Of a stretch of DNA of 64,000 nt, positions 12,964 to 26,062 are shown piece after piece. The stretch is from contig OU744728.1 of NCBI GenBank assembly GCA_916613615.1, positions 28,599,450 to 28,663,449 of the forward strand. The letters are read 5' to 3'. Positions within the stretch are counted from its first letter, which is position 1, and each line of letters begins with the position of its first letter. This DNA is from Steromphala cineraria. Lineage: Eukaryota > Mollusca > Gastropoda > Trochida > Trochidae. A program made the position numbers and the translations under genes. A model generated the notes under the pieces. It was not told where the DNA came from and did no database searches. It worked only from the letters and a program-made list of their open reading frames with translations.

Positions 12964-14254
12964 AAGCAACGTTTGCAGTGGTCTAACGTAACAGATATCA
13001 GCCTTCATGCAGTTAACATTTTGGTTGTTTCTTGGTTGTCAAAAATCCTCATTACCTTTCGTTATTGCCGCATTTTTTTACCAATAAAAATGAAGGAAAA
13101 ATGCTGAACAAATCGGTCGTTATTGCTAATGTTTTTGGGATTTTCAGAGGGGATTCACAATATTTTTACTATGACATAAGCTGCATTTTAGGTGTTTTTC
13201 TACTAATGGGTAGGACCAAGAGTCCTTATGGACAGTTATAAAACTTTGCGTCACGAGTCCCAGCAACCGCCCCAAGGTCACGTGTTTTTCTTTTTTTGAA
13301 ATGTTCACAAAAATGCATGGACACTGCAGAATTGGAGGTTTAAAACATAAAAGTTTAGGTCACTTCATTGCTCAGTAATTCAGAGTATTTATATTCAGTG
13401 TCTAAATTCATATGTTTATCTTTATAAGCATAAATATTGTCAGTAGTTTCAAAGTGTCCCTAACAAGTACATGCATGGGTGAGTCCATTATCATTCAGGG
13501 TAGCGCTTTTGCTTTACGTATTTCAAACGCACATGTTTTAGGATTTCTTTTCTTAAAGTAAGTTTAGATAAGATATATTTCCCTTTCTAGAGTATTTATT
13601 AGGTCTAAATTTGTATTTTGTAATGAGAATTTGGTATATTTTTCACATGATACAATTTTCACCCCTTTTGAGTATTATGGGCCAGTCCATGAGTCAAAAC
13701 AGTGCAAGCATCAAAATTAACTCTATTTCTTTATGTAGGGATTATTTTTCCAATTATTTAGAGAATATTATTCAATCTTTTATCTTTAACATGAAATAAA
13801 CTATTTGTAGAGTTCAGGCTTTTCTATTTTCCCAGTTTGTTTTTCTGTGGATATTTTAGTAGTGCTTCACTCACTTTGTGTGTTGAATCAGTGTTTGCAT
13901 AGGGCATGCAAGAGTTACTTCCCTATAGTGCTATAACATATATTTTCAAGGCAAGCATATATTATTGTTTATTTATAACAGATATTTGTCAATCTGTTTA
14001 TACTGATTATTTGTATTCCACAGAACTCTGACATTAAAACTTGTTAGAAGAACTCCCAAGAGTCGTCGTTCTTATACCCAATTCAAACCACAACGTTTTC
14101 TACGTTTCTGTGTATATATCTAAAGTTATATTAAACCAATACGGTTCCTTTTTGTTTTAATGTTTATGACTATCTCTGCTATTTTGATTAATTTGTATAT
14201 GTTCTAATGTTCGTGTATTACCGTTGGTAGCATTATGTTAAATTAAATGAATCT
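12964..14254. other. AT-rich intergenic sequence
   Basis: No gene, RNA or repeat could be supported. Open frames here are short and compositionally random. Confidence 0.4.
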
Positions 14255-14390
14255 GGATGAATCTTGAAAGTGGCCAATATGAAAATATAGAAGAAAGAAT
14301 ATGTAAACTTTGTGATTTAAATGAAATGGAAACTGATTATCATTTACTTCTATTTTGACCATGTTATTACTAACTACTATACTACCATGC
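14255..14390 (+). pseudogene. Relic of a LINE reverse-transcriptase C-terminus
   Basis: One plus frame reads ESGQYENIEERICKLCDLNE, then METDYHLLLF, a stop, and PCYY. This matches the cysteine-histidine motif typical of LINE ORF2 C-termini (C-x2-C, E-x-E-x-H, C-P-x-Y). The first conserved cysteine pair and the histidine are kept; one in-frame stop interrupts it. No neighbouring reverse transcriptase is seen, so it is a small decayed fragment. Confidence 0.5.
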
Positions 14391-15252
14391 TCATCCATGG
14401 GTCATGACATTTTTAATTCTTGTGAGCAGTAAAAGAAAAAAATATTACAAAATCTTGCAATGTTCATCCACTATAGAAACCATGGTTTATTTCTGTGATG
14501 TGTGTTTATGTTTACATGTATGTAAAATTATAGTTAAGTTATGTTCTATAGGCATGTGGCCTTTTTAGTGGGAATACTGATTGATTTAATATTGATATTC
14601 AAGACCCCTACTGTTAGAAACATGGATACATATCTTAAGTTATGTCTCTTATGTTTTGCAATCTTTTTCGATCTTCCAGTTATGAAATATTCCTCCATTT
14701 TATACCTTTACGATATTGTCATATTATTAACACTTTTTACTAATCGGAATAAGTCAGCATTTTTGGAATCTCTATATATATCTTCATCTCGGAACTAGTG
14801 AATTGATTGATTATGGTAACAACCAAATAACATTTCCCATATTGAATATAATAATAAATAATTATAGCTTGATGATTTAAAAAATTGTTTTGTGCAAACA
14901 TAAAAATATTTAGCTCAATTTTAAATCTGAAAGCCAGTTTGTTCCTGGGGATCAACTGTGGATTTCATTATCTTCCGATATGGTCGGCAGCGTTTCATTT
15001 GGACACTGGTTTTATTTGCTTGGTGATTCATCAATATTTGAATTGTGAAATTAATATGCATTAAAGGAATTAATATTTCAACTTCATCTGTGAGCATATT
15101 TATTCATGACAGTGAGAAAACCGAATGATCTTCTACATTGTTGTTGGTGGTACACCACATGTTAATTGTGAACCTCGAACCTATATTCAAATCCTCAAAA
15201 GTGCCCTTGCATTAATTGAAAGAAGATAATCCAGCTTAATTCCATATCATGT
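14391..15252. other. Intergenic; from 14970 paralogous to 5860-6090
   Basis: No gene is seen. The right part is the B-side copy of the segmental duplication, collinear with 5860-6090 up to the LINE insertion point near 15253. Confidence 0.45.
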
Positions 15253-17466
15253 TTACAGACAGACAGACAGACAGACAAATGTTTATTTATGTCTCACCAC
15301 TGTAAAACATGTAAAATACGTATACAGTAAAACACAATCATGTAAAAACGAGAAGAGTATTTACAGTGCCATTCTTATAAAAGAATTATGAGAGACAAAT
15401 TATCTATATAAAATACTACGTCGTTTAGCTAAAATACTATGGCAGGTTTTGGCTGATATAAATACTAAATCTGCATTATGTAAAATGGTGGCCAATTTAA
15501 AATCTTCGCTTGATTCACTAAAGTTTAAAACCGTAGATGTACATTGAGAGATAAGATGTTCACGTATATCATCATAATTTGGGCAATGTAAAAGGACATG
15601 GGCTTCGTCTTCTATCTTATCTGGGCATGAGAAACAAAAGCGGGAATGAGCAGGAATACTTTCATATCTTCCCGTCTCGATCTTCAAGGGGGCGACTCCA
15701 CATCGGAATTTTGCTAATGCTGATCTGTGCAATTTCGGAATTTGTCTTGTTAGATATGGTTCGCTGTGATATTTCGATTTAAACATTCTGTAAGTCCTTA
15801 GTTTATTCCTTCCCTGTCGACCCCCTTCAGCGTGTAGTTTTGATGTCCATCTATCCAGATATTCACTCATTAGTTTTTGTTCGACAGCAGTAGTGAATTT
15901 ACGTTTATTCATTAAAATATCATCGCCTTCACTTCCTTGAATTGCTAGTGACGTCCACTTGCTGCGCACCCTGGTGTTCCAGTTTCTTGTTTGACCATTC
16001 GCCCATTTGAAGACATACTTATTTATTCGATCCGGCATATCATGAAGTCGGCACCATTGTCTTGCTACAGCGGACCATTGTCTTACATATGGTGGTTTCC
16101 ATCCCATGTCACCATTGATGGCAGCATTTGGGGCATATTTTCCTAGTCCCATGAAAAAGCGCTGTGCTCTGTTTTGGACTGCATTCACCGCGGATATGTC
16201 GTATGTTCCCCAGATCGGAGCTCCATAGCTCAACGTAGACCATACCATGGTATCATACAATTTACTAAAAGATCTATATGGCATTCCACCCATCACTTTA
16301 GATTTGGAAATCAACAGTCCTAGGGCTCTTCCAGCAGATTTGGCAGCATTCTTACCCATAGCGTGGTAATCCAAATGTTCTGTCAGGAGGACGCCAAGAT
16401 ACATATATGACTGTACATAATCTATTGTAAGATTACCAATTCTAAATTGTTGTTGAGATCTCTGTGTTGTTTGGGTCCTAAAATGCACAATTTTGGATTT
16501 CTCAGGATTAACTGTTAGTGAGTTTTTAACACACCAATTCCCGAGTGCATCAAGAAGCAGTTTGAGATCATCTTCTGTCTCGGCCACAAGGGCTATATCG
16601 TCAGCATATGCTAAAGCTGCCACATATGTGTCATCAATTAGAATTCCAACGCCGAGACCGTTAAACATCTGAAGTAAATCATTTATGTATAAGTTAAATA
16701 ATAAAGGTGAAAGCAAGCAGCCTTGCTTGAGACCACGATTCACATTAAACCAGGATGAGTACAGTCCGTTTACTCTTACACAGCATTTTACCTGGCTATA
16801 CAAGGATTTAACCGCTGAGAGGATTTTCCCATGAATTCCACTTTCTACTAGTCTATTCCACATGACTCCCCTATCAATAGAGTCATAGGCCTTTTGAAAG
16901 TCAATGAAGGCAACAAACGTGGATTTTCTTCTTCCTTTCCGGGTTTCAATCATGGAGGTTAGCGTATGAATATGGTCAAGGGTAGAACGTTTTTTACGAA
17001 ATCCATTCTGTGAATCATGAAGAACATGGTTGCTCTCCGCCCAGTCCTGAAGTCTATTGTTAAGGATGCTGCAGTAAAGCTTATACATCGCTGTAGTTAA
17101 GGTAATTCCTCTATAGGAAAGGGGGTCTCTTGGATCCAAGGTCGAGCATTTTGGAATGGGATTAATGATCCCCTTCGTCCATGTATGAGGAATTCTACCG
17201 GTATCAAAACACACATTAAAGAGCTTATGTAAAACAGCTTTAACAGATTCCCCTTTAAGCACCTCCACAGGTATGCCATCTACACCTGATGCTTTACCAT
17301 TGTGAGCTTTAAAAATTGCAGTGTTAATTTCAAACATGGATATTTTATCATCAAACAGGGGTAGATAACTGTTCCCAGGTACATCAGTTAGTGGCACATT
17401 TGAGCACGTAGAATCACCATTAAGTAATTTGGAGAAGTAATCTGACTATCGCCCAAGAACATCATA
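15253..17466 (-). mobile_element. 5'-truncated non-LTR retrotransposon with (TGTC)n tail
   Basis: The element lies on the minus strand. Its 3' end is a tetranucleotide run, seen on the plus strand as CAGA repeats at 15256-15280. Its 5' end stops inside the segment between endonuclease and reverse transcriptase. The paralogous locus at 6070-6110 lacks the element (CATATCATATTAACAAGTCAAATTTCA), which fixes the insertion to about 15253-17466. The target-site duplication is unclear. Confidence 0.8.
15400..17445 (-). pseudogene. LINE reverse transcriptase ORF, 5'-truncated
   Basis: A continuous frame of about 680 residues encodes a LINE-type reverse transcriptase. It contains the GVDGIP start of the domain, FIDFQKAYDSI (motif A), RGLKQGCLLSPLLFNLYIND (motif B) and the catalytic YADD (motif C), followed by the thumb and a C-terminal finger C-F-S-C...EDEAHVLLHCPNYDD. 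Upstream, in frame, is VLGR, a stop (TAG at 17446-17448) and SDYFSKLLNG, where relatives have a tryptophan. The endonuclease is absent, so the copy cannot move on its own. The clade is not assigned with confidence. Confidence 0.85.
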
Positions 17467-17526
17467 CAAGTACAATTTCAATTATCATGAAGGGGGAATT
17501 TATAATTAATATCCATTTAGCAGGAA

Positions 17527-18421
17527 TACATACACAAAGAACTTCATTAAGCACCCCCTCCACCCCCACTTTTTCAAACAGAAAAACACTGCTGATAATA
17601 AACAAAACAAATGTACAATCAAACAGTAAGGAATTTTAAATAGAACGATAATCTTGCATTGTGGAAACATAAACTTCATTCGGTTTCTGATTCACTGTCG
17701 CTGAATAACTGGTTTTACAAAAACTTGGTATTTTTAAGTCAAAACCCAAGTTACCTTACAATTGAAAATGAAAGTCAATATTTTTTGCAATGTGATTATT
17801 ATCATTCTCTTGAGTGAATTGATGCCTTTTTAGTAAATAACCTCATAGCAAAAGTCAATCGTTAAAGCAGTATGAACCTTCAAAAACACAAAATTATCAA
17901 AAATCGAATTTAAGGAAAACTGCACAAAGACATTATCTGGCCACTGTTAAAGATAATGGCTTATCTAAAGGAAGAAGAAGTGTTTTTTCATTCAACTCAA
18001 GGAATCTCAAATTTACTCACAGATGTTAAGGTTGTAGGCATTTTATCAATTTTTGACGAAAAAAGTTCTGAAGTTTAAATTTCTTGCTAGTCTCTTATCA
18101 TGCATGATAAAAGGGGTTTCGTGTATGAATGTCAACTAGGGGTCACACCTGTTATTTTTGATTCATAGCATCCAAAGTTTAATGTGTAGTTTTCCCCCTA
18201 TGGCAATAGTTATATTTGGCCAAATTTCAGTAGTCTCACAGTTTTCTCATATTTTCGTTATTTTTGCACATTAGCGATTTTTAGTTCAATTAAATAGTCA
18301 TTAAAAAGAAATTATTATATCTGGAGTGGTCAATACATCAAATTAATCCCAATAGTCCAAGAGCACCCAAATTAATTTACAAAATAAGGGGTTGCTTAAT
18401 TAAGTTCTTTGTGTATATATT
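17527..18421. mobile_element. ORF-less TIR element of about 0.9 kb
   Basis: Left end ATACACAAAGAACTTCATTA is the near-perfect inverted complement of the right end TAATTAAGTTCTTTGTGTAT; the similarity extends over about 28 bp to the CCCC/GGGG. The paralogous site at 6135-6155 (GGAATATTCATTCCACTTG) lacks it. The interior has no significant open frame, so it is a non-autonomous DNA transposon. The target duplication is short (TA or ATA); superfamily unassigned. Confidence 0.75.
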
Positions 18422-19304
18422 CCACTTGTCTTGATGGGTGATCAAATTATACACATAGTGTAATCATTTATATTTATCATTTGTACAATTAAAACAGTAC
18501 ACAACATAAAGGTGTCATGTTCAAAGCACTATACACATTATTGCCCTGGTGTAACGACAAACACATATCCATTGTCCATTGTCCATTGTCCATTGGAGTA
18601 TGCAACTTTACTGTCAATTAAAGCAATGTATAGTTATCTTCACATTGCCTTTGCTTCCTGACCAGATCCCAAATTGTACTGTTGGGTGAACAGAGGCACA
18701 TTTTGAATATAGTCTCTTACCCAAGGTAACAACATGACTCTTGTCTCAGTGTTGGGCAAAGAATTTACCCCCTCAATCTATCAGTATATTCACCAACGAG
18801 TTAGACACCCACTCATCCAGCGAGCCGGCCGTTGCCGGCATAATTACACTGAGATCACACTGAGATCGGTCGACTGAGCATTGCACACCACGCGATGTGA
18901 TTAATTGTTCACTTTGTTTTATTGTACCACTGCTACCATGTTTAAATTTTCTGGGAAGTGGAAGTCAATAATACTTTCAATGATGATTTACTAGCCCACA
19001 TAATGTCTATCTTTTACTGCTTTAGGATTAAACGTTGCATTTCTGTTATTTGTTATGTGTAATGTCCTTTTTGCAATGTGTTTGTTACTATCTAACTATA
19101 CATGAACACACATTACCTTTGTGTACATGTAGGTATACACTTCTGTAACAATATTTTAACAGAAAATTGGTAACTTAAACCTTCTTTTGCATCTAGCTTA
19201 AGTAGAAATCGTTTACATACAAAGTCCTTAAACAAGAAAAATGTTAAAATTATTTCAACCCCCAAAAGACAAAGTTTGGTCTACTTTGGAATGTGCATAG
19301 ATAT
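18422..19304. other. 3' flank of gene B
   Basis: No gene. Collinear with the sequence right of the MITE at 6525 and with 7010-7640. A small tandem repeat, four units of TCCATTG, lies at 18568-18597. Confidence 0.45.
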
Positions 19305-22300
19305 TCACAGAGGAATCTGACAAACGTAATGCTTAGAATCGTCACAATCTACGGCCTTCCAAATCCATCCTTTATATCTCTGGTAAGTTGCACACATGTT
19401 AGATGTTGGTAGACCACTGGAGGCCATAGTGCTGTACAGAAAGGTACTTCCATCAACCCATCCTTCTGAGTTCAGTCCGATGAAAACTGCAGAATCTGTT
19501 GACAAGATCAGGAACCTATTTAGAACAAGCAATTGTCACAAGGGTGGCACATCCTCCGCCACAAACTATCATTTAAATAGAGAGAAGTTCAAAGATTCAA
19601 AACTTCAATCGCAGCAACAATATTTCTTATGATGAATGTACAATCCTAACGATGTACGTAGTGCTTTAAGCACGCCTTAGGAAGTTGATAGGTCCTATAT
19701 TAAAATACATTATTATTATTTCATTATTTCTATAGTTATGGTGAATCAATGTTAACATGTTCATGTATTCTTAAAAAGAACGTCTACATTTCACACTTAC
19801 AAAACTGCGTATGCATCTCACCAGCACCTATCACTAAATTATCCTTGACCGCCGTGTCCACAACAGCAAGATGTCCATTTTGTAACATTTATCATTATTA
19901 TTTTCATTATTATAATGTTGAATCAACGTTGGCACTCATGACGTGAATATGTTACCACATTTAAAGCTGACCTTTTCTTAGTGAATGTTGTATTCGTTAC
20001 CAAAAAACTAATAAATTTCATACTTACTGAACTCTGTTTTCAATTCAGCAGCATCTATTACTAAATAATCCTTAGCCGCTGTGTCTACAACAGCAAGGTG
20101 CCCATTGGTTGAGTAGTCTGCACAAGTAGCATTTGCATCATGCCAATTTTTCACATCAAAGTGGAATTTGACACACATCACATTTGATCCCAGCAGCTCA
20201 AAACCATCCTCAGTTGGACAGTTGGAAGGTGTTGGCTGATTATTTTCAGGAGGGGCCTCTTTTCCAACCTGGTAGAGGTATGTAGTGCCAGCTTGTGTTG
20301 TGGCTCCAGTATTTGTAAGGAACACTTCTGTGTGGAATTGGCATTGATTTGTGACGGAGTTGTAGAAGAAGGAAAGACAGTTATCTAACGTCAGACATTG
20401 GTTTGCGCAATCCATCCTGTTCATACTCTCATATCTTGAGATCACATCTAGAATTGATGACGTGATGTTATATCCGTTCAACACCTTGACATCTTGATAC
20501 ACTTCTTTCACCATTACACAATTATTACTGAAAAAAATAAGAATAACAAATGGCAAGAAGAAATTTACATTTTGTTATGTTTCCAAAACATCTCTTACTT
20601 TCCTGATAAGGTTTCATATGAGTTGTAACCTTAGATAAAGTGTTACCAATTTGACATTCACACATAAAAGCATGTTTTATCTTGCAAATTAACGAAGTCA
20701 CTGGTTGTTGAAATTACATCCCCATTTTCACACTTAATGTCAATTATTGACAAAAAGGCTGTAATCATACGATTTTGGAAGAGTTCAACCCGTTAAGCAA
20801 ACACTCATCATCGATTTCGAGGAGTCATTATATTTGACACTGACCATAGTTTGTTATTGGGCCATTTCAATTGAGTATGATTTTTTGCCAGAATGTGTGA
20901 CTTTGAAAGTTAATTGTGGTCTAACTAGTGACGTTTGACTAAAAGGCCGATACTATAGTTAGACCAGTTGGCTTGACAGAATGGAATAACCAACATTACA
21001 ACTACCAATTATTAAGAAACGTTTTTCCGTATATATATATCAACAGACAGGCGTAGCCATATCTATCACTTCAAATCTTCTATCCTAAACATTTACTAGA
21101 TTAACTTAATCCACAATATGTAAACTGTCTGAGCATGAGAAATACAAAGCGACAACTTATTGTTTTTCTAACGTCATTCTTGTCAATATTCCCTATGTTA
21201 TGGCAACATGCCTCTTTTCGGTAAACGATCCGTGAAAGATCATTACATATTCTCCTGGTCTCCATTAAAATTTCAATACTCTGACATTATTATTGTCTCT
21301 AATGACTAACCCTTTGTAAATTTTCATGTTTGTCTATCACTGAACTACCAACACTTGAAAGCTCTTGCCTAGTGATGTTCTCTTGTGGGCATCTGCTACT
21401 GTAAATCTTTAAAGAGTCTAAGGGGCTATATAAACTATACTTAATGACTAATTTATGTATCTCATGGTCTGTCATCTCTGTCACTGGATCCCCACGATAA
21501 AATTCGATGAAAAGGAGATTCCAAGTGTATTGAATTGAACATCTTTCTTTTGATCCTACCACTGCAACTTCCTTTTCACACCAACAGAAGACACACCATT
21601 TGTTGGCATAGCAGGCTGGTCTTTAAGCAAGACAATTGTTGAAACATGAAGAAACATGCAATGAGAGAGATTTGGTCCTTTCTGTTGTAATTTAAAAAAA
21701 AAATTAGTGAATATTTTTGGATTGGTGGGAGCCATAGATTTGCATTTTTTGGCAGTTTCATGTGCTTTCTCTGGCATGCCAGCGTATATTGAGATTTTTC
21801 ATTCACATTTCAAATCGGCCTGGTCAACCCCAAGTTTAGTCTGCAATTTGTAGTGTCGAGAGTGTGTATTTTTTACTTCAAAACAAGTTCCCCAGTCCCG
21901 CAATGTCAGGTAGCTTTGCAGCGACCCATATCACTAATGATAAATGCACTGACAATTAATTGTGGACTGAAGTCAGGTCCATTACAATCATCGGGTTTAT
22001 CATAAGCTTTCGTTAAATACCTATACAGTAAGTCTCTGGAAGGCAATTTAATAGCTGTCTGGGAGTTCATGTGAGTTAACAATCAATGGGCAACGTCTCA
22101 TTGCATGTAAAACTGATACTTTCTTGGCTTTTCGCTAATATCCTGGCTAAACAAATGATTGAACTTAAATTTCTGAGCCCTTAAACGGCAGAAAAGACAC
22201 AGTGTTTACTTTTCTAGCTCGAAAAAATGTCAGACGTTGTCAACAGCAAATAATATGTATTATCCTACCTCATGTAAGAATCTCGATCTCTGATTGGTCC

Positions 22301-23448
22301 AGGTGACCATGGATAAATACTGATTACACCCTCTAAAGCAGGAGGAAAAATTATTTATACCCCGGCATTTATAAAGCATGAAAAAGGCGTGCAGATTGAG
22401 CGTCTTGAAATGTACAATGCATGTTACGTCCAACAGATGATCAAGCTGGTTACTTTTGATCAACCGATATGTAGCTTTGAACAAACTATAGTCAAAGGTC
22501 TTACGCAGCTAACGTTTTTCTTAATCTTCATTTTATATCCGTTTTGTTTAAACATTCGGTAAGATAAATTCGTTATACCATTCAGAGGCGGGGTTCATGG
22601 GATATATCAGCCTCTCGCTTGGTGTTATGCAACTCGCCTTCGGCTCGTCGCATAACACAAAACTGGAGGCTGATATCTCCCCATGGACCCCGCCCCTGAA
22701 TGGTATAACTTATAATATGAACCCCGACAACGTGGTATATATTACAGATCATGGTGAACTCTTAGAAGCGAATGGACTCGAACCTATCAAAGAAGATTTC
22801 CCAAACATGTGATACAAAGGTCTTAATGGGCTCAGACATAGCATTGCTAGTAAAATCTATTGATTTTAGGCATGTCTACATACTAGTAGACTGATAAACT
22901 TTATTGAAATTAACAATTGTCTATTTAGCGAATGGTCTGAAATAAATTACAGACCCCTCAAACACAGGAAAGGACAACAGGTTTACTCATTTAGGTCAAT
23001 AATATATCTTGATATGCTGTCCAAAAGGGTGTGGTCGCGAAATTAACCACTATCAACTATACTACTTTTTAACTTTGTAAATGATTTAAATGGAACTAAA
23101 TGATAATCAGCCAAGCTTTAAAATCATTAGCTTTGAAATAACGTCGCTGATTGCACAACAAACTTGTATTCAATGCTACCAAACTACAACCTGCTCGTTT
23201 AACAACAAAAGTTGGATAAGGGTTTATTATTGATGTGTCGTAAGTCAACAATATATTCATAGTACATATTTGAATTGATAAAATATAGTGAGTCCCAAAA
23301 AATAAAACATATCATCATTCTTGAGCTCTGTGTATTAAAGGATCAAAGCAATATCAGCAATGTTTTTGTCCATAAAAATCCCTTTTTACATTACTTACCC
23401 TTGCACAGGTTTCATTCCATACAATACAATTAGTATTATGTGGAACAT
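19305..23448 (-). CDS. PAN-CTLD secreted protein, copy B
   Basis: Exons on the minus strand: 23399-23448, 20028-20527 and 19305-19495, with GT-AG borders and the family phase pattern; 246 residues. The signal peptide is MFHIILIVLYGMKPVQG. The PAN/apple-like domain has the same four cysteines around FFYN as copy A, and the CTLD ends CQIPL. It differs from A mainly by a seven-residue longer linker (ENNQPTP region) between the two domains. EPN/QPD is absent (SSGLPTSN instead) and WND reads WIWKAVD. Intron 2 carries a leftover piece of a second exon 2 (19801-19880), which shows that the unit was rearranged. Intron 1 is 2.9 kb. A secreted recognition protein is the likely role. Confidence 0.82.
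19801..19880 (-). pseudogene. Fragment of a PAN-CTLD exon 2 inside intron 2 of gene B
   Basis: On the minus strand the sequence reads GHLAVVDTAVKDNLVIGAGE, the end of the first CTLD half, and finishes at a GTAAGT donor like the true exon 2. It has no acceptor or upstream portion. It is followed leftwards by intron sequence matching intron 2 of copy A, and preceded by a second copy of that intron start. This is what a deletion between two tandem lectin copies leaves behind. Confidence 0.65.
20917..20966. repeat. Short inverted repeat in gene B intron 1
   Basis: TGGTCTAACTAGT at the left pairs with ACTATAGTTAGACCA at the right around a 23-base loop. No further copies noticed. Confidence 0.4.
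22572..22709. repeat. Foldback element with near-complete arms
   Basis: The arms start GTTATACCATTCAG and end CTGAATGGTATAAC. They pair through GGCGGGGTTCATGGG, GATATATCAGCCTC and TGTTATGC, leaving only a small loop AACTCGCCTTCGGCTCGT. It is GC-richer than its surroundings and lies in intron 1 of gene B. The open frame across it is an artefact of the palindrome. Confidence 0.8.
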
Positions 23449-24157
23449 TTTTATATCAGTAATCCAAAATGCAAGTATGTTTTTAAAAAAACAAGTCACT
23501 GTGAAATTTCAGTCACTACTGTCCCTGAAAAAGTCCGTTTACTGACTTACATTGCACCAAGAAGTAAAAAGGAAACATCTGTTATGAGACAAAGAATTGT
23601 CTTCGACCAAGGGTTACAATTACAAATCAATACTTTCACATAAAACTTGTCAATGACTCTTGAATATATTCATGGAAAGTTCGATTATTCAATAATTCGC
23701 ACTAACTGATCCGTATTTTGATAATGCGATACACACATAATTATTTGCATGTTTATGGGCTAAGACTCCGATCACGTTTTTAACTTTGACATTCATTCTG
23801 TTTTGTGTTTTCTGTTTAAGTGTATTACGTGTCAAGGTTTATTCATCAAAATGTGATGTAGATATATGTATGGAATGTGATATTTACTCATAATTTCTAC
23901 GAATGTCATCTTGATATGAATCAAATGTCATACCAAGTATCATTCAATTGACATTATATTTGTAAATATTATTGTAACATGTCGTATTTCATACTCTTAT
24001 AAGAAATATGTGAAATCAAATATTTATTGACACAGGTAGATGCCATACACTAAAGTTTTTATCAAATACTATGTAAACGGATGTTTAAAGCATAATGGTG
24101 ATCTGATTATATTGTCAAACTTATATTAAAAAAAACTTAACTGAAATATAGGTTTTG
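23449..24157. other. 5' flank of gene B
   Basis: Aligns by eye with the gene A upstream region for about 330 bp, then diverges. No other gene is seen. Confidence 0.45.
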
Positions 24158-24512
24158 TTAAAGGGGCAGTAGCACGATTTTTGGAAATTTATTGTTAAAA
24201 TTTGTCACTGATAATTGTACGTAAATGCTAAATGTATTATTTTAAAAGTGTCAAAAAATCACAAATCAATCATCAGAGGACAAAGTATAAAGATTCACAT
24301 AAAATTCATTGGCGGCTATTTTGTGTGAACACCTTTAATTCAGTTTGTGTTAGAAAAAGGAACTGCATGGCTAAACTTTACATAATATATTTGAATTATT
24401 ACTCCTTCATTTAGTTTTTCTTTTTTTTTCTATCTTTCAATTGAAACCATTAGTTTTCATTTTCCGAACATCACCTTATATTCCCCATAAAAACGGGCTA
24501 CTGCCCCTTTAA
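24158..24512 (+). mobile_element. TTAA-flanked MITE, copy 4
   Basis: A 355-bp copy with TTAA at both ends, left terminus AGGGGCAGTAGCACG and right terminus CGGGCTACTGCCCCT. Same orientation as copy 1. No open frame of its own. Confidence 0.84.
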
Positions 24513-25697
24513 ACTTAATTCGTTGGTCCAAGTTAAAATAATGAAGACCAAGTTTTTGTAAACCAACCTAATGCCTCCTAGGTATCATAACAGTTCGTTT
24601 CTAAAACCAGGTTTGTACTCGATATCGTTGCATTGTTGCATATTCTGTGTTGCAAAACATTGCCATCGTGACTTTTACCACGACGATTTTGATTGATGAT
24701 ACAATAAAACGAATTACAGTGAAAGATGAGCAATAAATAATGAGTAAATGTTCCTATCCACTACACATTCATTCAAAAGAAACTGCATATATCAATATTA
24801 TTCTTTAGCAATTGAAGATTACTTCATGATAATGATTTAAAAAACAGAAAACCTGGCTAAAATATATTGAAAAATATGAACAAATACAATCTCAAAATAT
24901 TGTATACTGTAAATATGTATATCCATTATTTTTAGGCAATATTTTTGAAATGTGATCGATTTGATTTTGTTTACAAAGTGATCAGCCAGAGTCTTAAACC
25001 AATATTAATCCAACCCCCGTGTATTTGGCATTTTTCGATTGACACTACGTGGTTTTGACCAGGTTCAAGTGAGAACTTGATTCGGTAATACCGGATTGAT
25101 TTAAACGCCTAAGTTAGACCAAGTTTGGCGCAATACTACCTCCAAACTATGTATGATCATGGTGTTTAATACAAAATAGAGTTGATGATATAAAGCAACA
25201 TTGACAAAAATCATTGCGACATCATGCTACTTGATAAGGCTCATTATGTTAGCATATTATATATAGAGCAAAACCAATTCAATTTCATTACTAAAATAAG
25301 TTTGCAACTTTTCAACTGTATATGTTGGTTTAAGGGTTTATCTTGTCATAAAAATTTCCTCCCGCAAAATAATTGCATTGGAAAACAAAAATAGCATTTT
25401 CATGATATATTTACAGACATGGACAAAACTAATACAATAAATGATTCATTATACTTTTAAGTACAAGTTTTCCATATTGTTAGCCTATGCCATGTTTTTG
25501 TTTGTTGTTGATGAGTTGCTTGTGTTGCAACTACTGGCGATGGTTAAATTACTGGCAATGTGCATGATGACATTTCTCGCACTAACTTACCCTTCAGTAC
25601 AAGTACATCTTTATTGAAGTAAGCGATATTTGCATTGCTTCTTTTGTTACTCATCGATTACACCTGGTTTACACCTGGTCTTACGAGCTTTCCAGCT
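24513..25697. other. AT-rich intergenic sequence
   Basis: Nothing recognisable. A minus-strand GTAAGT near 25585-25590 follows a short hydrophobic-looking stretch with a stop; it was examined as a possible decayed first exon and not accepted. Confidence 0.35.
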
Positions 25698-26062
25698 TTA
25701 AAGGGGCAGTAGCACGTTTTTTGATAATTTTATATTTTAAAATTTTCACTGATAATTGTAGGTTAATGTTAAATGTATTATGTTGACAGTTTCAAAAATC
25801 TTATTACACAAGTCAATCATCCATAGTGAGAGGACAAAGTATGAGGATTCGCATAAAATCCATTGGCGACCATTTTTGTGTGAACACCTTTAATTAATTT
25901 TGTGCAAGAAAAAGGAATGCCATAGCTAAACTTTACGTCATATATTTGAATTATTACTGCTCAATTTAGTTTAAATACATTGTCTTTCAATTGGAACCAT
26001 TTATTTTCATTTTCCTGACATCACCTTATTTTCTCCCTACAAACGTGCTACTGCCCCTTTAA
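25698..26062 (+). mobile_element. TTAA-flanked MITE, copy 5
   Basis: A 365-bp copy with both TTAA flanks and both termini intact, same orientation as copies 1, 4 and 8. Confidence 0.85.

Noticed and set aside
15256..15280. CRISPR-like or satellite array from CAGA repeats
   Set aside because: It is the simple tetranucleotide tail of a LINE, without spacers.
22597..22812. 71-codon plus frame across 22597-22812
   Set aside because: Most of it runs through the foldback element, whose palindrome and GC content create an open frame by chance.
25585..25640. Possible further lectin leader exon (GTAAGT donor, minus strand)
   Set aside because: The preceding frame contains a stop before the donor and does not match the M-x-L-L-x-I leader pattern closely enough.
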